DNA of 64,000 nt from Oscillospiraceae bacterium (GCA_015069135.1 SVJE01000001.1:186001-250000); one strand, 5' to 3'. Positions 35,119 to 44,810 are shown, counted from the first letter of the stretch. The notes: generated by a model not told the origin, from the sequence alone. Program-made: numbers and translations.

Positions 35119-36067
35119 AATATCTGAACTTTATTTCATCCATAAATTCATTTAGTGCTTTATAGTATTCATCCATTTTTCCCGGAAAACAAAGACCGTG
35201 GCCTAAATCAGGCATTAAAACAAGTTTTTTGTGAGTAGGGCAGGCTTCATAATTTATTTTACTCATTTCCCAGGGAACAAAATCATCTGAAGTTCCATGA
35301 AAAAATATAACCGGAACTTTGCATTTTTTTATTGCTTCTACAGGTGATATTTCTTCAAGGTTAAAATGACCAAAAATTTTTGCACCGGCTTTAACAAAAG
35401 GATAAAGTAAATTTGCCGGGAGTTTTATTTGTTTAATTACTTTTTTTATAATATCTTTCTGTGATGAAAATCCACAATCTGCCAGTATATGAACAACATT
35501 TTCAGGTAAATCCATGCCGGAGGCCATTATTACTGTAGAAGCTCCCATAGAAATACCGGTAAGAATTATTTTTACATCTTTTCCAAAGGTTTCTATAATA
35601 AAATTTATCCAGGAAAGACAATCTTTGCTTTCATTTACACCAAATGTTATTACATTACCGTCGCTGTAAGCACATCCACGTTGATCAACAATCAAAACAT
35701 TTCTTTTGAGATGAAAACATCTGAATACACCACCACTTAAGTCTCTTTCGGAAGTACCTCTATATCCGTGGAGCATAAGTTCAATAGGAGCTCCTTTTTC
35801 ATATTCAAAGTATTTACCTCGAAGTGTTAATCCGTCAAATGATTTTATTTCACAGTTTATGCATGGAAGATTACGTGTATCTAAAATCCATTTTTCCATC
35901 TGAGGTCTATAAGGTTCATAGATTTCTCCATCAGGAATATCTAATTTTTCAGGATTAATTTTACGCTTTGGTGAATAAAAAGTAAGCAAAAAACAAATAA
36001 ATGAAGTACCTAAAAAAAGGAATGTTAATATTAAGAATATTATAAGTAATATCTGTATAAACATCAT
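35117..36067 (-). CDS. membrane-anchored alpha/beta hydrolase
   Basis: 316 residues: an N-terminal membrane helix (about 4-28), then an alpha/beta hydrolase fold (about 80-316). LHGYRGTSERD holds the oxyanion region, ILTGISMGASTVIMAS the nucleophile serine, FHGTSDDFVPWE the aspartate and DLGHGLCFPG the histidine. Probably an outward- or inward-facing esterase or peptidase of the serine aminopeptidase group. AGGAG is 9 bases before the first of two ATGs. Confidence 0.85.
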   Translation of the reverse strand: MMFIQILLIIFLILTFLFLGTSFICFLLTFYSPKRKINPEKLDIPDGEIYEPYRPQMEKWILDTRNLPCINCEIKSFDGLTLRGKYFEYEKGAPIELMLHGYRGTSERDLSGGVFRCFHLKRNVLIVDQRGCAYSDGNVITFGVNESKDCLSWINFIIETFGKDVKIILTGISMGASTVIMASGMDLPENVVHILADCGFSSQKDIIKKVIKQIKLPANLLYPFVKAGAKIFGHFNLEEISPVEAIKKCKVPVIFFHGTSDDFVPWEMSKINYEACPTHKKLVLMPDLGHGLCFPGKMDEYYKALNEFMDEIKFRY

Positions 36068-36097
36068 TTTACATTACTCCTGGTTAATTTTTCTTGC

Positions 36098-36126
36098 ATT
36101 ATACCCCGTAATCATATAAAATTCAA
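36098..36126 (-). promoter_or_regulatory. promoter for the membrane alpha/beta hydrolase
   Basis: On the minus strand, TTGAAT (complement of 36121-36126) and perfect TATAAT (complement of 36098-36103) with a 17-base spacer. Confidence 0.7.
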
Positions 36127-36152
36127 TTAATATTTGAGGGGGATTATTATAT

Positions 36153-37400
36153 ATGGAAGTTAATTATAAAAACAATAAACGTTACAAAACTGCAAAATAT
36201 CCAATCAGACAGCCATTATTAATAGTTTTTCTTATTTGGCTTTTATCAAAGATAATGTTGCTTAATAAGAAATACAAAGTTGAAAAAATTAACATGGAAG
36301 GGCTTAAACCTCCATATATGCTTTTAAGTAATCATATGTATTTTATTGATTTTGAACTATGTGCAATGGGTACATTTCCACACAGAGTCAATAATGTTGT
36401 AAATATTGACGGATATTACAGAAGACCATGGCTTCTTGAACTTATTGGTGCAATATGTACACGTAAGTTTACTATGGATTTGCATCTTATTAAATCTATA
36501 AACCATGTTCTTAAAAAAGGTGATATATTGTCTATGTATCCGGAAGCAAGATATTCTCCTTGTGGTACATTGTCTTATCTTCCGGAATCCTTAGGAAAAT
36601 TGATTAAATTAAATAAAGTTCCTGTGGTTGTAATAGTTCACCACGGAAATCACATTCATTCACCATTTTGGAATTTTCGTAAAAAGAGAAAGGTTCCTTT
36701 GCACACAACAATGACTCAAATTTTAACAACTGAACAGGTTAAATCAATGTCTGTTAATGAAATTAACAAAGTAGTCAAAGAGGCTATGGCATATGATGAT
36801 TATGCTTATATAAAAGAAAACGGAATTCTTGTTAAAGAAGACTTCAGAGCAGAAGGTTTACACAAAGTTCTTTATCAGTGTCCTCATTGTATGACTGAAT
36901 CCCTGATGGATACAAAAGGTACTGAATTATTCTGTAAAAAGTGTGGTAAGCGATGGAATATGAATGAGGACTGTACTTTAACTGCCTTAGAAGGTGAAAC
37001 TGAATTTTCTCATATACCTGACTGGTTTGAATGGGAAAGAGAGCAGGTAAGAAAGCAAATTGAAAAAGGCGAATACCATTTCGAAGATGAAGTTGAAGTT
37101 TACTCATTACCAAGGTGCTGGAAATTTGAAAAACTTGGAAATGCCAGACTAACTCATACAATAGAAGATGGTTTTGTTATTCAAGGAAATTATAACAACA
37201 GTGATTACAGAATTCATAGAAAACCTCTGGAAACAAACAGTCTTCATATAGAATATGATTATTGTTACATTAAACCCTTTGATTGTGTAGATATTTCAAC
37301 TGAAAATGATTCATTTTATTGTTATCCAGTAACAAAAGAAAATGTTGTAACAAAGCTTGCTTTTGCAACAGAAATTATTTATCAAAAGCATTTAAACTAA
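36153..37400 (+). CDS. PlsC-like acyltransferase with internal zinc ribbon
   Basis: 415 residues. The N-terminal part (about 35-225) is a 1-acyl-glycerol-3-phosphate-acyltransferase-like domain: LLSNHMYFIDFE gives the catalytic NHxxxxD-type motif and MYPEARYSPCGT the EGxR-like block. A four-cysteine zinc ribbon follows (CPHCMTES...CKKCGKRW, about 246-268), then a domain of about 150 residues without a recognised family. About twice the length of standard PlsC. GAGGGGG precedes the ATG. Confidence 0.8.
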   Translation: MEVNYKNNKRYKTAKYPIRQPLLIVFLIWLLSKIMLLNKKYKVEKINMEGLKPPYMLLSNHMYFIDFELCAMGTFPHRVNNVVNIDGYYRRPWLLELIGAICTRKFTMDLHLIKSINHVLKKGDILSMYPEARYSPCGTLSYLPESLGKLIKLNKVPVVVIVHHGNHIHSPFWNFRKKRKVPLHTTMTQILTTEQVKSMSVNEINKVVKEAMAYDDYAYIKENGILVKEDFRAEGLHKVLYQCPHCMTESLMDTKGTELFCKKCGKRWNMNEDCTLTALEGETEFSHIPDWFEWEREQVRKQIEKGEYHFEDEVEVYSLPRCWKFEKLGNARLTHTIEDGFVIQGNYNNSDYRIHRKPLETNSLHIEYDYCYIKPFDCVDISTENDSFYCYPVTKENVVTKLAFATEIIYQKHLN

Positions 37401-37429
37401 AAAACTCCGCGAATTTAACACTTTAATGC

Positions 37430-37460
37430 AAAAAAGTCTTGAAACATCAGGACTTTTTTG
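37430..37460 (+). terminator. intrinsic terminator after the acyltransferase
   Basis: Stem AAAAGTCTTGA against TCAGGACTTTT with one wobble pair and a short loop, followed by TTG and further T. Confidence 0.82.
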
Positions 37461-37505
37461 TTATTATCGTAAATATTCAATTAATTTTCAGGGAGAATGG
37501 TAGTT

Positions 37506-38966
37506 ATGTTTAATGCTGAATTTATAATTTTTGTTGCTTACTTCCTTTTTATGATTGGAATAGGTGTATTTTTCTTTATTCGTTCTAAATCTGGTGGAGA
37601 AAAAGAGTATTTCCTTGGTGGAAGAAACATGGGACCTTGGGTTTCTGCTTTATCAGCGGGTGCATCGGATATGAGTGCATGGGTACTTATGGGTTTACCC
37701 GCGTCTATATATGCTTTAGGTGTTGGCCAGGCCTGGATTGCAATTGGTCTTGCAATTGGTTATACATTAAGCTGGTTAATAGAAGCCCCACGCTTACGTC
37801 GTTACTCAATTGCAGCTAAAGATTCTATTACAATCCCACAATATCTTACAAACAGATTTTTATCGAAAAGCAGAGCACTACAGATAATAAGTGCAATAAT
37901 TTTCTTAGTTGCATATACAATTTATGCAGCATCCAGTATTAAAGCTTGTGGTACATTGTTTAATACAGTTATGGGAATTGATGCTACATTGGCAATGTAT
38001 GTTGCAGCCGTGATTATTATTGCATATACTTTTCTTGGTGGTTTTTCTGCCGTGTGTTGGACTGACTTTTTCCAGGGTTTACTTATGTTAGGTGCTTTAT
38101 TAATTGCTCCTATTTTCGCATTAGGTGTTATTAATGCCGGTGACGGTATTGGATCATTAGAAGCTTTACCTGATGGGTATTGGAATCTTTTTTCTAACTG
38201 GAAAGACGTTGTGTCAGGTCTTGGCTGGGGTCTTGGTTATTTTGGTATGCCACATATAATCATCAGATTTATGTCATTACGTTCTGAGAAAGACCTAAAG
38301 AAGAGTGCAAAAATTGGTATTACATGGACGGTTGTTATTCTTGCATTTTCAGTTTTATCCGGAGTGATTGGTCACTTGCTTTTAGGTGAGATTGCAGACA
38401 GTTCTGTTGTATTTATTACAATGGTAAGAAAAATTTTCCCTGCATTAATAAGTGGTTTATTACTTTCTGCTATTTTGGCTGCAGCAATGAGTACCGCAGA
38501 TTCTCAGCTTCTTGCGTCTGCATCAGCTTTCTCTAGTGATGTTTATAAGCCGATTATAAGAAAAGATAAAGCATCTAAAAAAGAAATGCTTTGGGCAAGT
38601 AGATTTGTAGTACTTGTAATTTCAATAATTGCAGTATTAATTGCATCAGATCCTGGTGCCGGCACAATTATGGCGCTTGTTGAAAATGCATGGGGTGTAT
38701 TTGGCGCAGCTTTTGGTCCGGTTATTATGCTTTCTCTGTTTTGGAGAAGATTCAATTTCCAGGGTGCAGTCGCCGGTATAATCACAGGAGCTTCTGTGGA
38801 TATTCTTTGGCTTATATTCTTAAAAGATACAGGCATTTATGAAATAATCCCTGGTTTTATTTTAGGTGCTTTAGTTGCCGTAATTGTATCGTTATTAACA
38901 AAAGTTCCGGATGATGAAGTTACTTTAATATTTGATAAAGTAAAAAATAAAGAAATTGGTGATTAA
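37506..38966 (+). CDS. putP: sodium/proline symporter
   Basis: 486 residues with about 13 membrane helices, the SSS family. GGRNMGPWVSALSAGASDMSAWVLMGLPA near the N terminus and the sodium-site region AAAMSTADSQLLASASAFSSD mark a PutP-type proline importer. ATG 37506 is preferred to ATG 37497 because GGGAG lies 10 bases upstream of it and would touch the other. Monocistronic between two terminators. Confidence 0.9.
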   Translation: MFNAEFIIFVAYFLFMIGIGVFFFIRSKSGGEKEYFLGGRNMGPWVSALSAGASDMSAWVLMGLPASIYALGVGQAWIAIGLAIGYTLSWLIEAPRLRRYSIAAKDSITIPQYLTNRFLSKSRALQIISAIIFLVAYTIYAASSIKACGTLFNTVMGIDATLAMYVAAVIIIAYTFLGGFSAVCWTDFFQGLLMLGALLIAPIFALGVINAGDGIGSLEALPDGYWNLFSNWKDVVSGLGWGLGYFGMPHIIIRFMSLRSEKDLKKSAKIGITWTVVILAFSVLSGVIGHLLLGEIADSSVVFITMVRKIFPALISGLLLSAILAAAMSTADSQLLASASAFSSDVYKPIIRKDKASKKEMLWASRFVVLVISIIAVLIASDPGAGTIMALVENAWGVFGAAFGPVIMLSLFWRRFNFQGAVAGIITGASVDILWLIFLKDTGIYEIIPGFILGALVAVIVSLLTKVPDDEVTLIFDKVKNKEIGD

Positions 38967-38974
38967 TTTTTTTG

Positions 38975-39004
38975 AGCCATCTTTTAATAGATGGCTTTTT
39001 TGTT
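38975..39004 (+). terminator. intrinsic terminator after putP
   Basis: Perfect 8-bp stem AGCCATCT (38975-38982) and AGATGGCT (38989-38996) with a 6-base loop and a T-run. Confidence 0.9.
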
Positions 39005-39031
39005 GTATTTTTTACTTGGTTGTGAGATAAT
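39003..39031 (+). promoter_or_regulatory. promoter for the NSS transporter
   Basis: TTGTAT (39003-39008) and GATAAT (39026-39031) with a 17-base spacer, directly after the putP terminator. Confidence 0.5.
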
Positions 39032-39065
39032 AACCGAGTATTATTTTTTACGAGGTTTTTAAAAA

Positions 39066-40424
39066 GTGGAGTCTAAAAGAAGTTCTTTTTCCGGTAAAAT
39101 TGGTTTTGTTTTAGCTGCTGCCGGATCAGCTGTTGGTCTAGGAAATATTTGGAGATTTCCATATCTTGCCGCAAAATACGGTGGTGGAGTTTTCTTGTTA
39201 GTATACATTATTCTTTCTGTAACTTTTGGTTTTTCTCTTATGATTGCAGAAATTGCAATTGGTCGAAAAACTCAGTTGAGTCCTATTGGTGCTTTTAAGG
39301 CTCTTGATAAGAGATTTTCTTTTGTCGGATGGCTTGCTTCTATTGTACCGGCTATAATTCTTCCTTATTACTCTGTAATTGGTGGTTGGGTTATGAAGTT
39401 CACTGCTGGATTTATTATGGGAAATACTGCTGAAATGTCCCATGATAAATATTTTTCTGATTATTTGGGACAAGTATGGGAACCTTTAGGTTGGTTTGCT
39501 TTATTTATAGGATTAACATCTTTAATTGTTCTTTTTGGCGTCAAGAAAGGTATTGAAAAAGTAAGCAAAGTAATGATGCCTATATTGGTTGTGCTTATTC
39601 TGGGTATTTCAATATATACAATTGTTACAATGGATGGTGCCATTGATGGTGTTATTTTCTATATCAAACCTGATTTCTCAAAATTTTCGATTATGACTGT
39701 AGTTGCGGCAATGGGACAGTTGTTTTACTCAATGTCTTTAGCGATGGGTATAATGATTACTTTTGGATCTTATATGAAAAAGGAAATCAAAATTGAAAAA
39801 TCAGTACATCAGATAGAATTATTTGATACAGGTATTGCTTTTCTTGCAGGTCTTATGATAATTCCTTCTGTTTTTGCTTTTTCAGGAGGAGATGAAAAAG
39901 CTTTAGGACAGGGAGCAGGGCTTATGTTTGTTACCTTGCCAAAGGTTTTTGATTCTATGCCTGCCGGCAATGTTATAGGTGTCGTTTTCTTTATTATGGT
40001 ATTTTTTGCAGCTTTAACTTCTTCCATTTCATTAATGGAAACAGTAGTATCTGTTTTTATTGATAAATTGAAAATAAATAGAAAACTCAGTTGCTTAATT
40101 GTATTAATTATCAGTTTATTTCTTGGTATATCTTCTGCTCTTGGATCAAGTGCCTGGAAGAATATTAAAATATTCGGTATGCAATTTTTAGATTTCTTTG
40201 ATTTTGCCAGCAACAACATTTTAATGCCGATTATTGCTTTGCTTACTTGTATTCTCATCGGTTATATTCTTAAACCGAAATTTATTGTAGAAGAAGTTGA
40301 GTTAAGCGGTAAATTTAACCAGAAAAGTATGTTTAATATTATGATTAAATATATTGCACCTATTTTTCTGGTCATAATATTAGTTTCTTCTGTATTAAAT
40401 GCCCTGGGTTATATTGAGATATAA
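39066..40424 (+). CDS. neurotransmitter:sodium symporter (NSS) family transporter
   Basis: 452 residues with about 11-12 membrane helices. The sodium and substrate site of helix 1 is clear (GFVLAAAGSAVGLGNIWRFPYLA), and helix 6 and 8 motifs are seen (GQLFYSMSLAMG, AALTSSISLMET). Bacterial members import amino acids with sodium. GTG start with GAGG about 11 bases upstream. Its terminator lies inside the convergent gene. Confidence 0.9.
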   Translation: MESKRSSFSGKIGFVLAAAGSAVGLGNIWRFPYLAAKYGGGVFLLVYIILSVTFGFSLMIAEIAIGRKTQLSPIGAFKALDKRFSFVGWLASIVPAIILPYYSVIGGWVMKFTAGFIMGNTAEMSHDKYFSDYLGQVWEPLGWFALFIGLTSLIVLFGVKKGIEKVSKVMMPILVVLILGISIYTIVTMDGAIDGVIFYIKPDFSKFSIMTVVAAMGQLFYSMSLAMGIMITFGSYMKKEIKIEKSVHQIELFDTGIAFLAGLMIIPSVFAFSGGDEKALGQGAGLMFVTLPKVFDSMPAGNVIGVVFFIMVFFAALTSSISLMETVVSVFIDKLKINRKLSCLIVLIISLFLGISSALGSSAWKNIKIFGMQFLDFFDFASNNILMPIIALLTCILIGYILKPKFIVEEVELSGKFNQKSMFNIMIKYIAPIFLVIILVSSVLNALGYIEI

Positions 40425-40426
40425 TC

Positions 40427-41257
40427 TTAATTGTGATATTCGTATTCAAAAGAGGCTCTGTTGCTTATAAAAGAAAACAGAGTCTTATTGTTTTTTTGTA
40501 AATGGTATGAAGCCTTACAAATAATGCTTTCTTTTATTTTACGATTCATTATTCCGTTTGCCGGTGCAGAAAGTAAACGATGATTCTTTTCAAGTAATTT
40601 TACTTTAAGAATAAAATCATTTTGCTTAATTATAATTTCACCATCATTTATTTTTGTTACTTTAGCGCCTAAGTAAGAAGCCAATCTGTATTCTTTTCCT
40701 TGCCAATGAATAACACATATTACACCTGTAAAATTATAAATTTTTAAAGGTATATCAGCTACACTTAACATAAGTGAACCGTCTTTAAAGAAGCAATGTG
40801 TCCATGCATATTCTTTAGGAAAAGAATAACCCTGATCTCCTTCAATGTAACCTATATCATTATTAAAAATGAATTCCTCACCATTTATTGACAAAAAGCC
40901 GTTAACAGTATGTTTCATACTATAAACACTGTGCTTACATTCCATGAAGGGAATGCAGGCAAAAGGACCCATTATATCAAATTTAATTGTAGATAATGGT
41001 CCGAAACTTAGTGAACCTTTTACAGATATATTTTCACTGATAAAATTAATTAAAATGCCATCATATCCAAAGTAATATTCTTTAGATTCTGATAACTTAA
41101 TATAAAAAGAACTTTTATCAGTTATTATTTGTAAAAAGAAATATTCTTTGTTTTTAATTTTATGATAGGATGGTATTAAAGCCAAAGTATATTTATTGGA
41201 CTGACATTTAAAATACCAACCTTTAAAAAATTTTTTCATATTAATTATTTTTTGCAT
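40427..41257 (-). CDS. tocopherol cyclase-like family protein
   Basis: 276 residues (270 if the ATG at 41239 is used; no clear ribosome site precedes either). The family signature is strong: FFKGWYFKCQ at the N terminus, GPFACIPFMECKHSVYSMKHTVNG and GYIEGDQGYSFPKEYAWTHCFF. These are beta-barrel, lipocalin-like relatives of plant tocopherol cyclase. In Firmicutes their role is unknown and no tocopherol pathway is present, so a different lipid or terpenoid ligand is likely. Confidence 0.75.
   Translation of the reverse strand: MQKIINMKKFFKGWYFKCQSNKYTLALIPSYHKIKNKEYFFLQIITDKSSFYIKLSESKEYYFGYDGILINFISENISVKGSLSFGPLSTIKFDIMGPFACIPFMECKHSVYSMKHTVNGFLSINGEEFIFNNDIGYIEGDQGYSFPKEYAWTHCFFKDGSLMLSVADIPLKIYNFTGVICVIHWQGKEYRLASYLGAKVTKINDGEIIIKQNDFILKVKLLEKNHRLLSAPANGIMNRKIKESIICKASYHLQKNNKTLFSFISNRASFEYEYHN
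40453..40497 (+). terminator. intrinsic terminator of the NSS transporter
   Basis: Stem AGGCTCTGTT (40453-40462) and AACAGAGTCT (40476-40485) followed by TATTG and seven T, located within the antisense tocopherol-cyclase-like gene. Confidence 0.75.
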
Positions 41258-41319
41258 AAAATGAAAAAATATTCAATTTTTATGTTATAATTACTTAAAT
41301 TAGTTTTAAGAGGTATGTT

Positions 41320-43059
41320 ATGGAGAAAATTTATTTAAGAGACCATGGTATTTTACCTGGAAATGATTGTACTTTGGCTTTGGTCAATTTGTTTAATACA
41401 TATAAAGAAGATACAGAATTTATTTTTGATGAAGGGAAATACTATTTTACTCATAAAATATTTAAAGATATTCCTTTGTCCAATACTGACGTAATACCTG
41501 AAAGAGTATTAGGTGTACTTCTTGAGAACATGAAAAATATTCGTCTTACAGGTAATAATACTTGGTTAATGTATGAAGGAATGATGCAGGCTGTAACAAT
41601 GCTTCATTGTGAGAATATTGTTATGGATGGTTTTACAATTGATTGGGAGAAACCATTGATTTCTGAAGGTGTAATTGTAGGAAAAGATGAAAACACCATA
41701 GATATTTACATAAATCCTGAAGTTTTTCCACACAGAATCAGAGAAGGACAGATTGAATTTGATTTAGGTGCAGATCAATGGGTAGGGATTGGTGTTACAT
41801 GGGAGTGTGCCATTGAGTTTGATTTTAATAATAGAGCTATAAGAAAGAATACAGGAGATAGTGTATATTTAATCAGCCTTAATGAAGATTTGGGAAATAA
41901 TGTATATAGATTTAACTATAACAATTCAGACGTTAAAATCGGGAATATTTTAGCAATAAGGCACAATTTCCGTCGCCATGCAGGTATTTTTACTGAAAAA
42001 TGTAAAAATATTACAATCGAAAATGTTAATGTTCATTCCTGTAATGGACTTGGTTGTTTAGCACAATTTTGTGAAGACCTTACATACAGAAAAGTAAATT
42101 TTATCCCTAACAGAAAAGCCGGAAGAGAAGTAGTTAACGGCAGAGATGATGGTATGCATATTACTTGTTGTAAGGGTACCGTTACAATTACTGAATGTTC
42201 GTTTGTAGGGCTGATGGATGATCCGATAAATGTTCATGGCTGTTGTGTTAACGGTGTGGAATGGGTTGATGAGTATACTGTTATTTGCAAGTTTGTTCAT
42301 GATCAGGCCTGTGGGTTTGCTTATTGGGCAGAGGACGGAGATGAAATTGTATTTATTAATCGAAAGAATATGTCTCCTTTAGGTACAGCAATAAGTTGTA
42401 AATACACTCTTATAGATAAAACTACTTTTGAAGTTAAATTTACAGAACCTGTTTCAGATGAAATAAGGGGGATAAATACTGAAGATATTGCTTTGGATAA
42501 TCTTACACATACAGCATCTTTTGTTTGTAGTAAAAATAGATTCGGAAGCTGTAGAGCAAGAGGTGTGCTTGTTTCAACCCCTAAACCTGTAAAGATTATT
42601 AATAATGTATTCCAGTCTTCGGGTTCTGCTATACTGGTTGCAGGTGATTCAAACTATTGGTATGAATCAGGAGAGTGCCATGATGTTGAAATATCAGGTA
42701 ATATGTTCTATGATTCATGTTTATCCTCATATTACGGATTCTGTGAAGGAATAATAAGTGTATGTCCGGTTGTTCCTGAACCTGAAATTGATAAACCATT
42801 CCATAAGAATATAAGAATTCATGATAATACTTTTGATACACCGGATACCCCTTTATTGTACAGCTTATCCTGTGATGGATTAGAATTTAAAAACAATAGA
42901 ATATTTAAAAGTCCTTCTACAGATAAATGGCATCCGGGAACACATTTCTTTAATTTGAATTATTGTAAAAATGTTGAAATAAACAACAATGATTTTATCG
43001 GAGTATTTAATCTTGAAATGATTAAATCTGAAAATTGTAAAAATGTAAAAGTAAATTAA
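41320..43059 (+). CDS. GH110-like right-handed beta-helix protein
   Basis: 579 residues, no signal peptide. Repeated short strands with regular Asn/Ile ladders (NIVMDGFTIDW, NITIENVNVHS, TVTITECSFVG, VEISGNMFYDS) make a parallel beta-helix. The block CNGLGCLAQFCEDLTYRKVNF plus DGMHITCCKG and LMDDPINVHG strongly recalls GH110 alpha-1,3-galactosidases. It would release alpha-galactose from oligosaccharides in the cytoplasm if that holds. AAGAGGT precedes the ATG. Confidence 0.7.
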   Translation: MEKIYLRDHGILPGNDCTLALVNLFNTYKEDTEFIFDEGKYYFTHKIFKDIPLSNTDVIPERVLGVLLENMKNIRLTGNNTWLMYEGMMQAVTMLHCENIVMDGFTIDWEKPLISEGVIVGKDENTIDIYINPEVFPHRIREGQIEFDLGADQWVGIGVTWECAIEFDFNNRAIRKNTGDSVYLISLNEDLGNNVYRFNYNNSDVKIGNILAIRHNFRRHAGIFTEKCKNITIENVNVHSCNGLGCLAQFCEDLTYRKVNFIPNRKAGREVVNGRDDGMHITCCKGTVTITECSFVGLMDDPINVHGCCVNGVEWVDEYTVICKFVHDQACGFAYWAEDGDEIVFINRKNMSPLGTAISCKYTLIDKTTFEVKFTEPVSDEIRGINTEDIALDNLTHTASFVCSKNRFGSCRARGVLVSTPKPVKIINNVFQSSGSAILVAGDSNYWYESGECHDVEISGNMFYDSCLSSYYGFCEGIISVCPVVPEPEIDKPFHKNIRIHDNTFDTPDTPLLYSLSCDGLEFKNNRIFKSPSTDKWHPGTHFFNLNYCKNVEINNNDFIGVFNLEMIKSENCKNVKVN

Positions 43060-43070
43060 AACTTATTAAA

Positions 43071-43105
43071 AAGCCTATTCAAGTATTTTTTGGATAGGCT
43101 TATTT
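43071..43105 (+). terminator. hairpin between convergent genes
   Basis: An 8-bp stem AAGCCTAT (43071-43078) and ATAGGCTT (43094-43101) followed by a broken T-rich run; it covers the 3' end of the minus-strand gene and may serve both. Confidence 0.55.
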
Positions 43106-43725
43106 AATATTTTTACAAAAAACTTTACAGATAAACCTGTAAGTATGGCTGCGATTAATGTACCCTCACGAACACCTGATATTTTACCATTAAAGAAAAT
43201 TAATGACAAAGAAACAGCTGTGACTACACAACAGATGTCGAAAACTATTTTAACATTACCGAAGTTTTTGTTTAATGTGTCAGCTATAGCTTTAACGAAG
43301 GCCTCTCCCGGGTTTAAGATGGCGTTGGCAATTACAGCAAGTGCAACTCCAAACCCAAGTATTATTACCCCGGAAACGCACATCAGAAGCTTGGTAAAAT
43401 ATGTTTGTAAAGAGATATTTCTAATGATTAAGCCTCCTAAATCTGTGAAATATCCAAATAAAAACACCAGTGGAATTTGTAAGCACTGAATTGGTTTGAA
43501 GTTTCGTCTTAATACTATTATTTCACCCACAAAAAGTACCATATTTGTGATTATGAGCCATAGCCCCATGGATATAAAATCAAATCTGATATTAAGTACA
43601 TTAGCAATAGAGGAAATTGTTGAAACTCCTAATGCAGATGCTTTTGTGCATGCTATACCAAGACCTGAAAAGAACAGGCTGATTATAAACAATATATATC
43701 TTTTAATTACTTCTTGTTTTCTCAT
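43075..43725 (-). CDS. YczE/YitT-like (DUF6198) membrane protein
   Basis: 216 residues with five to six membrane helices. GLGIACTKASALGVSTISSIANVL near the N terminus, LVFLFGYFTDLG, and the loop ILNPGEAFVKAIADTLNKNFGNVKIVFDI match the YczE/DUF6198 proteins. Function unknown; a transport or membrane-organising role is assumed. Stands alone, divergent from the aldo/keto reductase. Confidence 0.75.
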   Translation of the reverse strand: MRKQEVIKRYILFIISLFFSGLGIACTKASALGVSTISSIANVLNIRFDFISMGLWLIITNMVLFVGEIIVLRRNFKPIQCLQIPLVFLFGYFTDLGGLIIRNISLQTYFTKLLMCVSGVIILGFGVALAVIANAILNPGEAFVKAIADTLNKNFGNVKIVFDICCVVTAVSLSLIFFNGKISGVREGTLIAAILTGLSVKFFVKILNKPIQKILE

Positions 43726-43746
43726 GTGCTGATAATATCAAAAACC

Positions 43747-43775
43747 TTGTGTTTTGTCTATTGTAAATATATAAT
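43747..43775 (+). promoter_or_regulatory. promoter for the aldo/keto reductase-MATE operon
   Basis: TTGTGT (43747-43752) and perfect TATAAT (43770-43775) with a 17-base spacer, 26 bases before the ATG. Confidence 0.6.
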
Positions 43776-43801
43776 AATATAGTCAAACGGAGGTATTGAT
43801 T

Positions 43802-44809
43802 ATGGAATACAGAATTTTAGGAAAAACAGATTTGAAGATTTCTCTTTTAGGTTTTGGTGGAATTCCAATTCAGAGAATTAATGCTGAAAAAACCAGAGAT
43901 TTAATTATAGAATTAAAAAACAAGGGTGTTAACTATATTGATACCGCCAGAGGCTATACTGTAAGTGAAGAATATCTTGGCTATGCTTTGGAAGGAATCA
44001 GAAGTGATTTTATTCTTGCAACCAAGAGTATGTCCAGGACAAAGGATGCTATGGCAAAGGATATTGATATAAGTCTTTCAAATTTGAAAACAGATTACAT
44101 AGATTTATATCAGGTACATAACCCATCTGTTGACCAGCTTGATACAGTTGTGGCTGAAGGTGGTGCTTTAGAAGCTCTTTTGGAGGCTAAAAAAGCCGGT
44201 AAAATCGGTCATATAGGCGTAACCGTACATTCAGTTGAAGCTTTCGAAAAGTCCCTGAATTATACATGGGTGGAAACTATAATGTTTCCTTACAATATTG
44301 TTGAAACACAAGGTGAAGAATTAATCCGTAAGTGTAATGAAAAAAACATCGGATTTATCTGTATGAAGCCTTTAGCCGGCGGAGCTATTGATGATTCACA
44401 GCTTGCTTTGAGATTTATCAGACAAAATGAGAATGTTTCTGTAATTATTCCCGGTATGGCTGAAACAAAGGAGTTGGAGGAGAATCTCTTTGCTGTTAAC
44501 AATGATTCACCGTTAAGTGATATTGAATCTGAAAAAATTGATGAAATAAGAAATTCTTTAGGCACACAATTCTGCAGAAGATGTAACTACTGTGCTCCTT
44601 GTACAGCAGGTATTTCAATTTCTGCTGCATTTCTTTTTGATGGTTATCTAACACGATATGGTCTTGAAAATTGGGCTATTGAACGTTATAGTGCCATGGC
44701 TAAAACTGCAGGGGATTGTGTAGGTTGTGGTGTTTGTGAGGAAAGATGTCCATATAATCTTCCTATCAGAGAAATGCTTAAAAATGTAGCAGAAAGATTC
44801 GGCAAGTAA
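43802..44809 (+). CDS. aldo/keto reductase with C-terminal ferredoxin-type domain
   Basis: 335 residues. The AKR barrel (about 1-255) has the catalytic set in place: FGGIPIQ, NYIDTARGYTVSEEYLG (tyrosine), ATKS (lysine) and DLYQVHNPS (histidine). The C terminus adds CRRCNYCAPC and CVGCGVCEERCPYNL, cysteine groups for one or two Fe-S clusters, as in clostridial redox AKRs. Likely an NAD(P)H-linked or ferredoxin-linked reductase. ATG 43802 has ACGGAGGT 7 bases upstream (TTG 43796 rejected). It ends 1 base before a MATE exporter gene. Confidence 0.88.
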   Translation: MEYRILGKTDLKISLLGFGGIPIQRINAEKTRDLIIELKNKGVNYIDTARGYTVSEEYLGYALEGIRSDFILATKSMSRTKDAMAKDIDISLSNLKTDYIDLYQVHNPSVDQLDTVVAEGGALEALLEAKKAGKIGHIGVTVHSVEAFEKSLNYTWVETIMFPYNIVETQGEELIRKCNEKNIGFICMKPLAGGAIDDSQLALRFIRQNENVSVIIPGMAETKELEENLFAVNNDSPLSDIESEKIDEIRNSLGTQFCRRCNYCAPCTAGISISAAFLFDGYLTRYGLENWAIERYSAMAKTAGDCVGCGVCEERCPYNLPIREMLKNVAERFGK

Positions 44810-44810
44810 A

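Noticed and set aside
37497..37505. Upstream ATG of putP
   Set aside because: The GGGAG site touches it; ATG 37506 has proper spacing.
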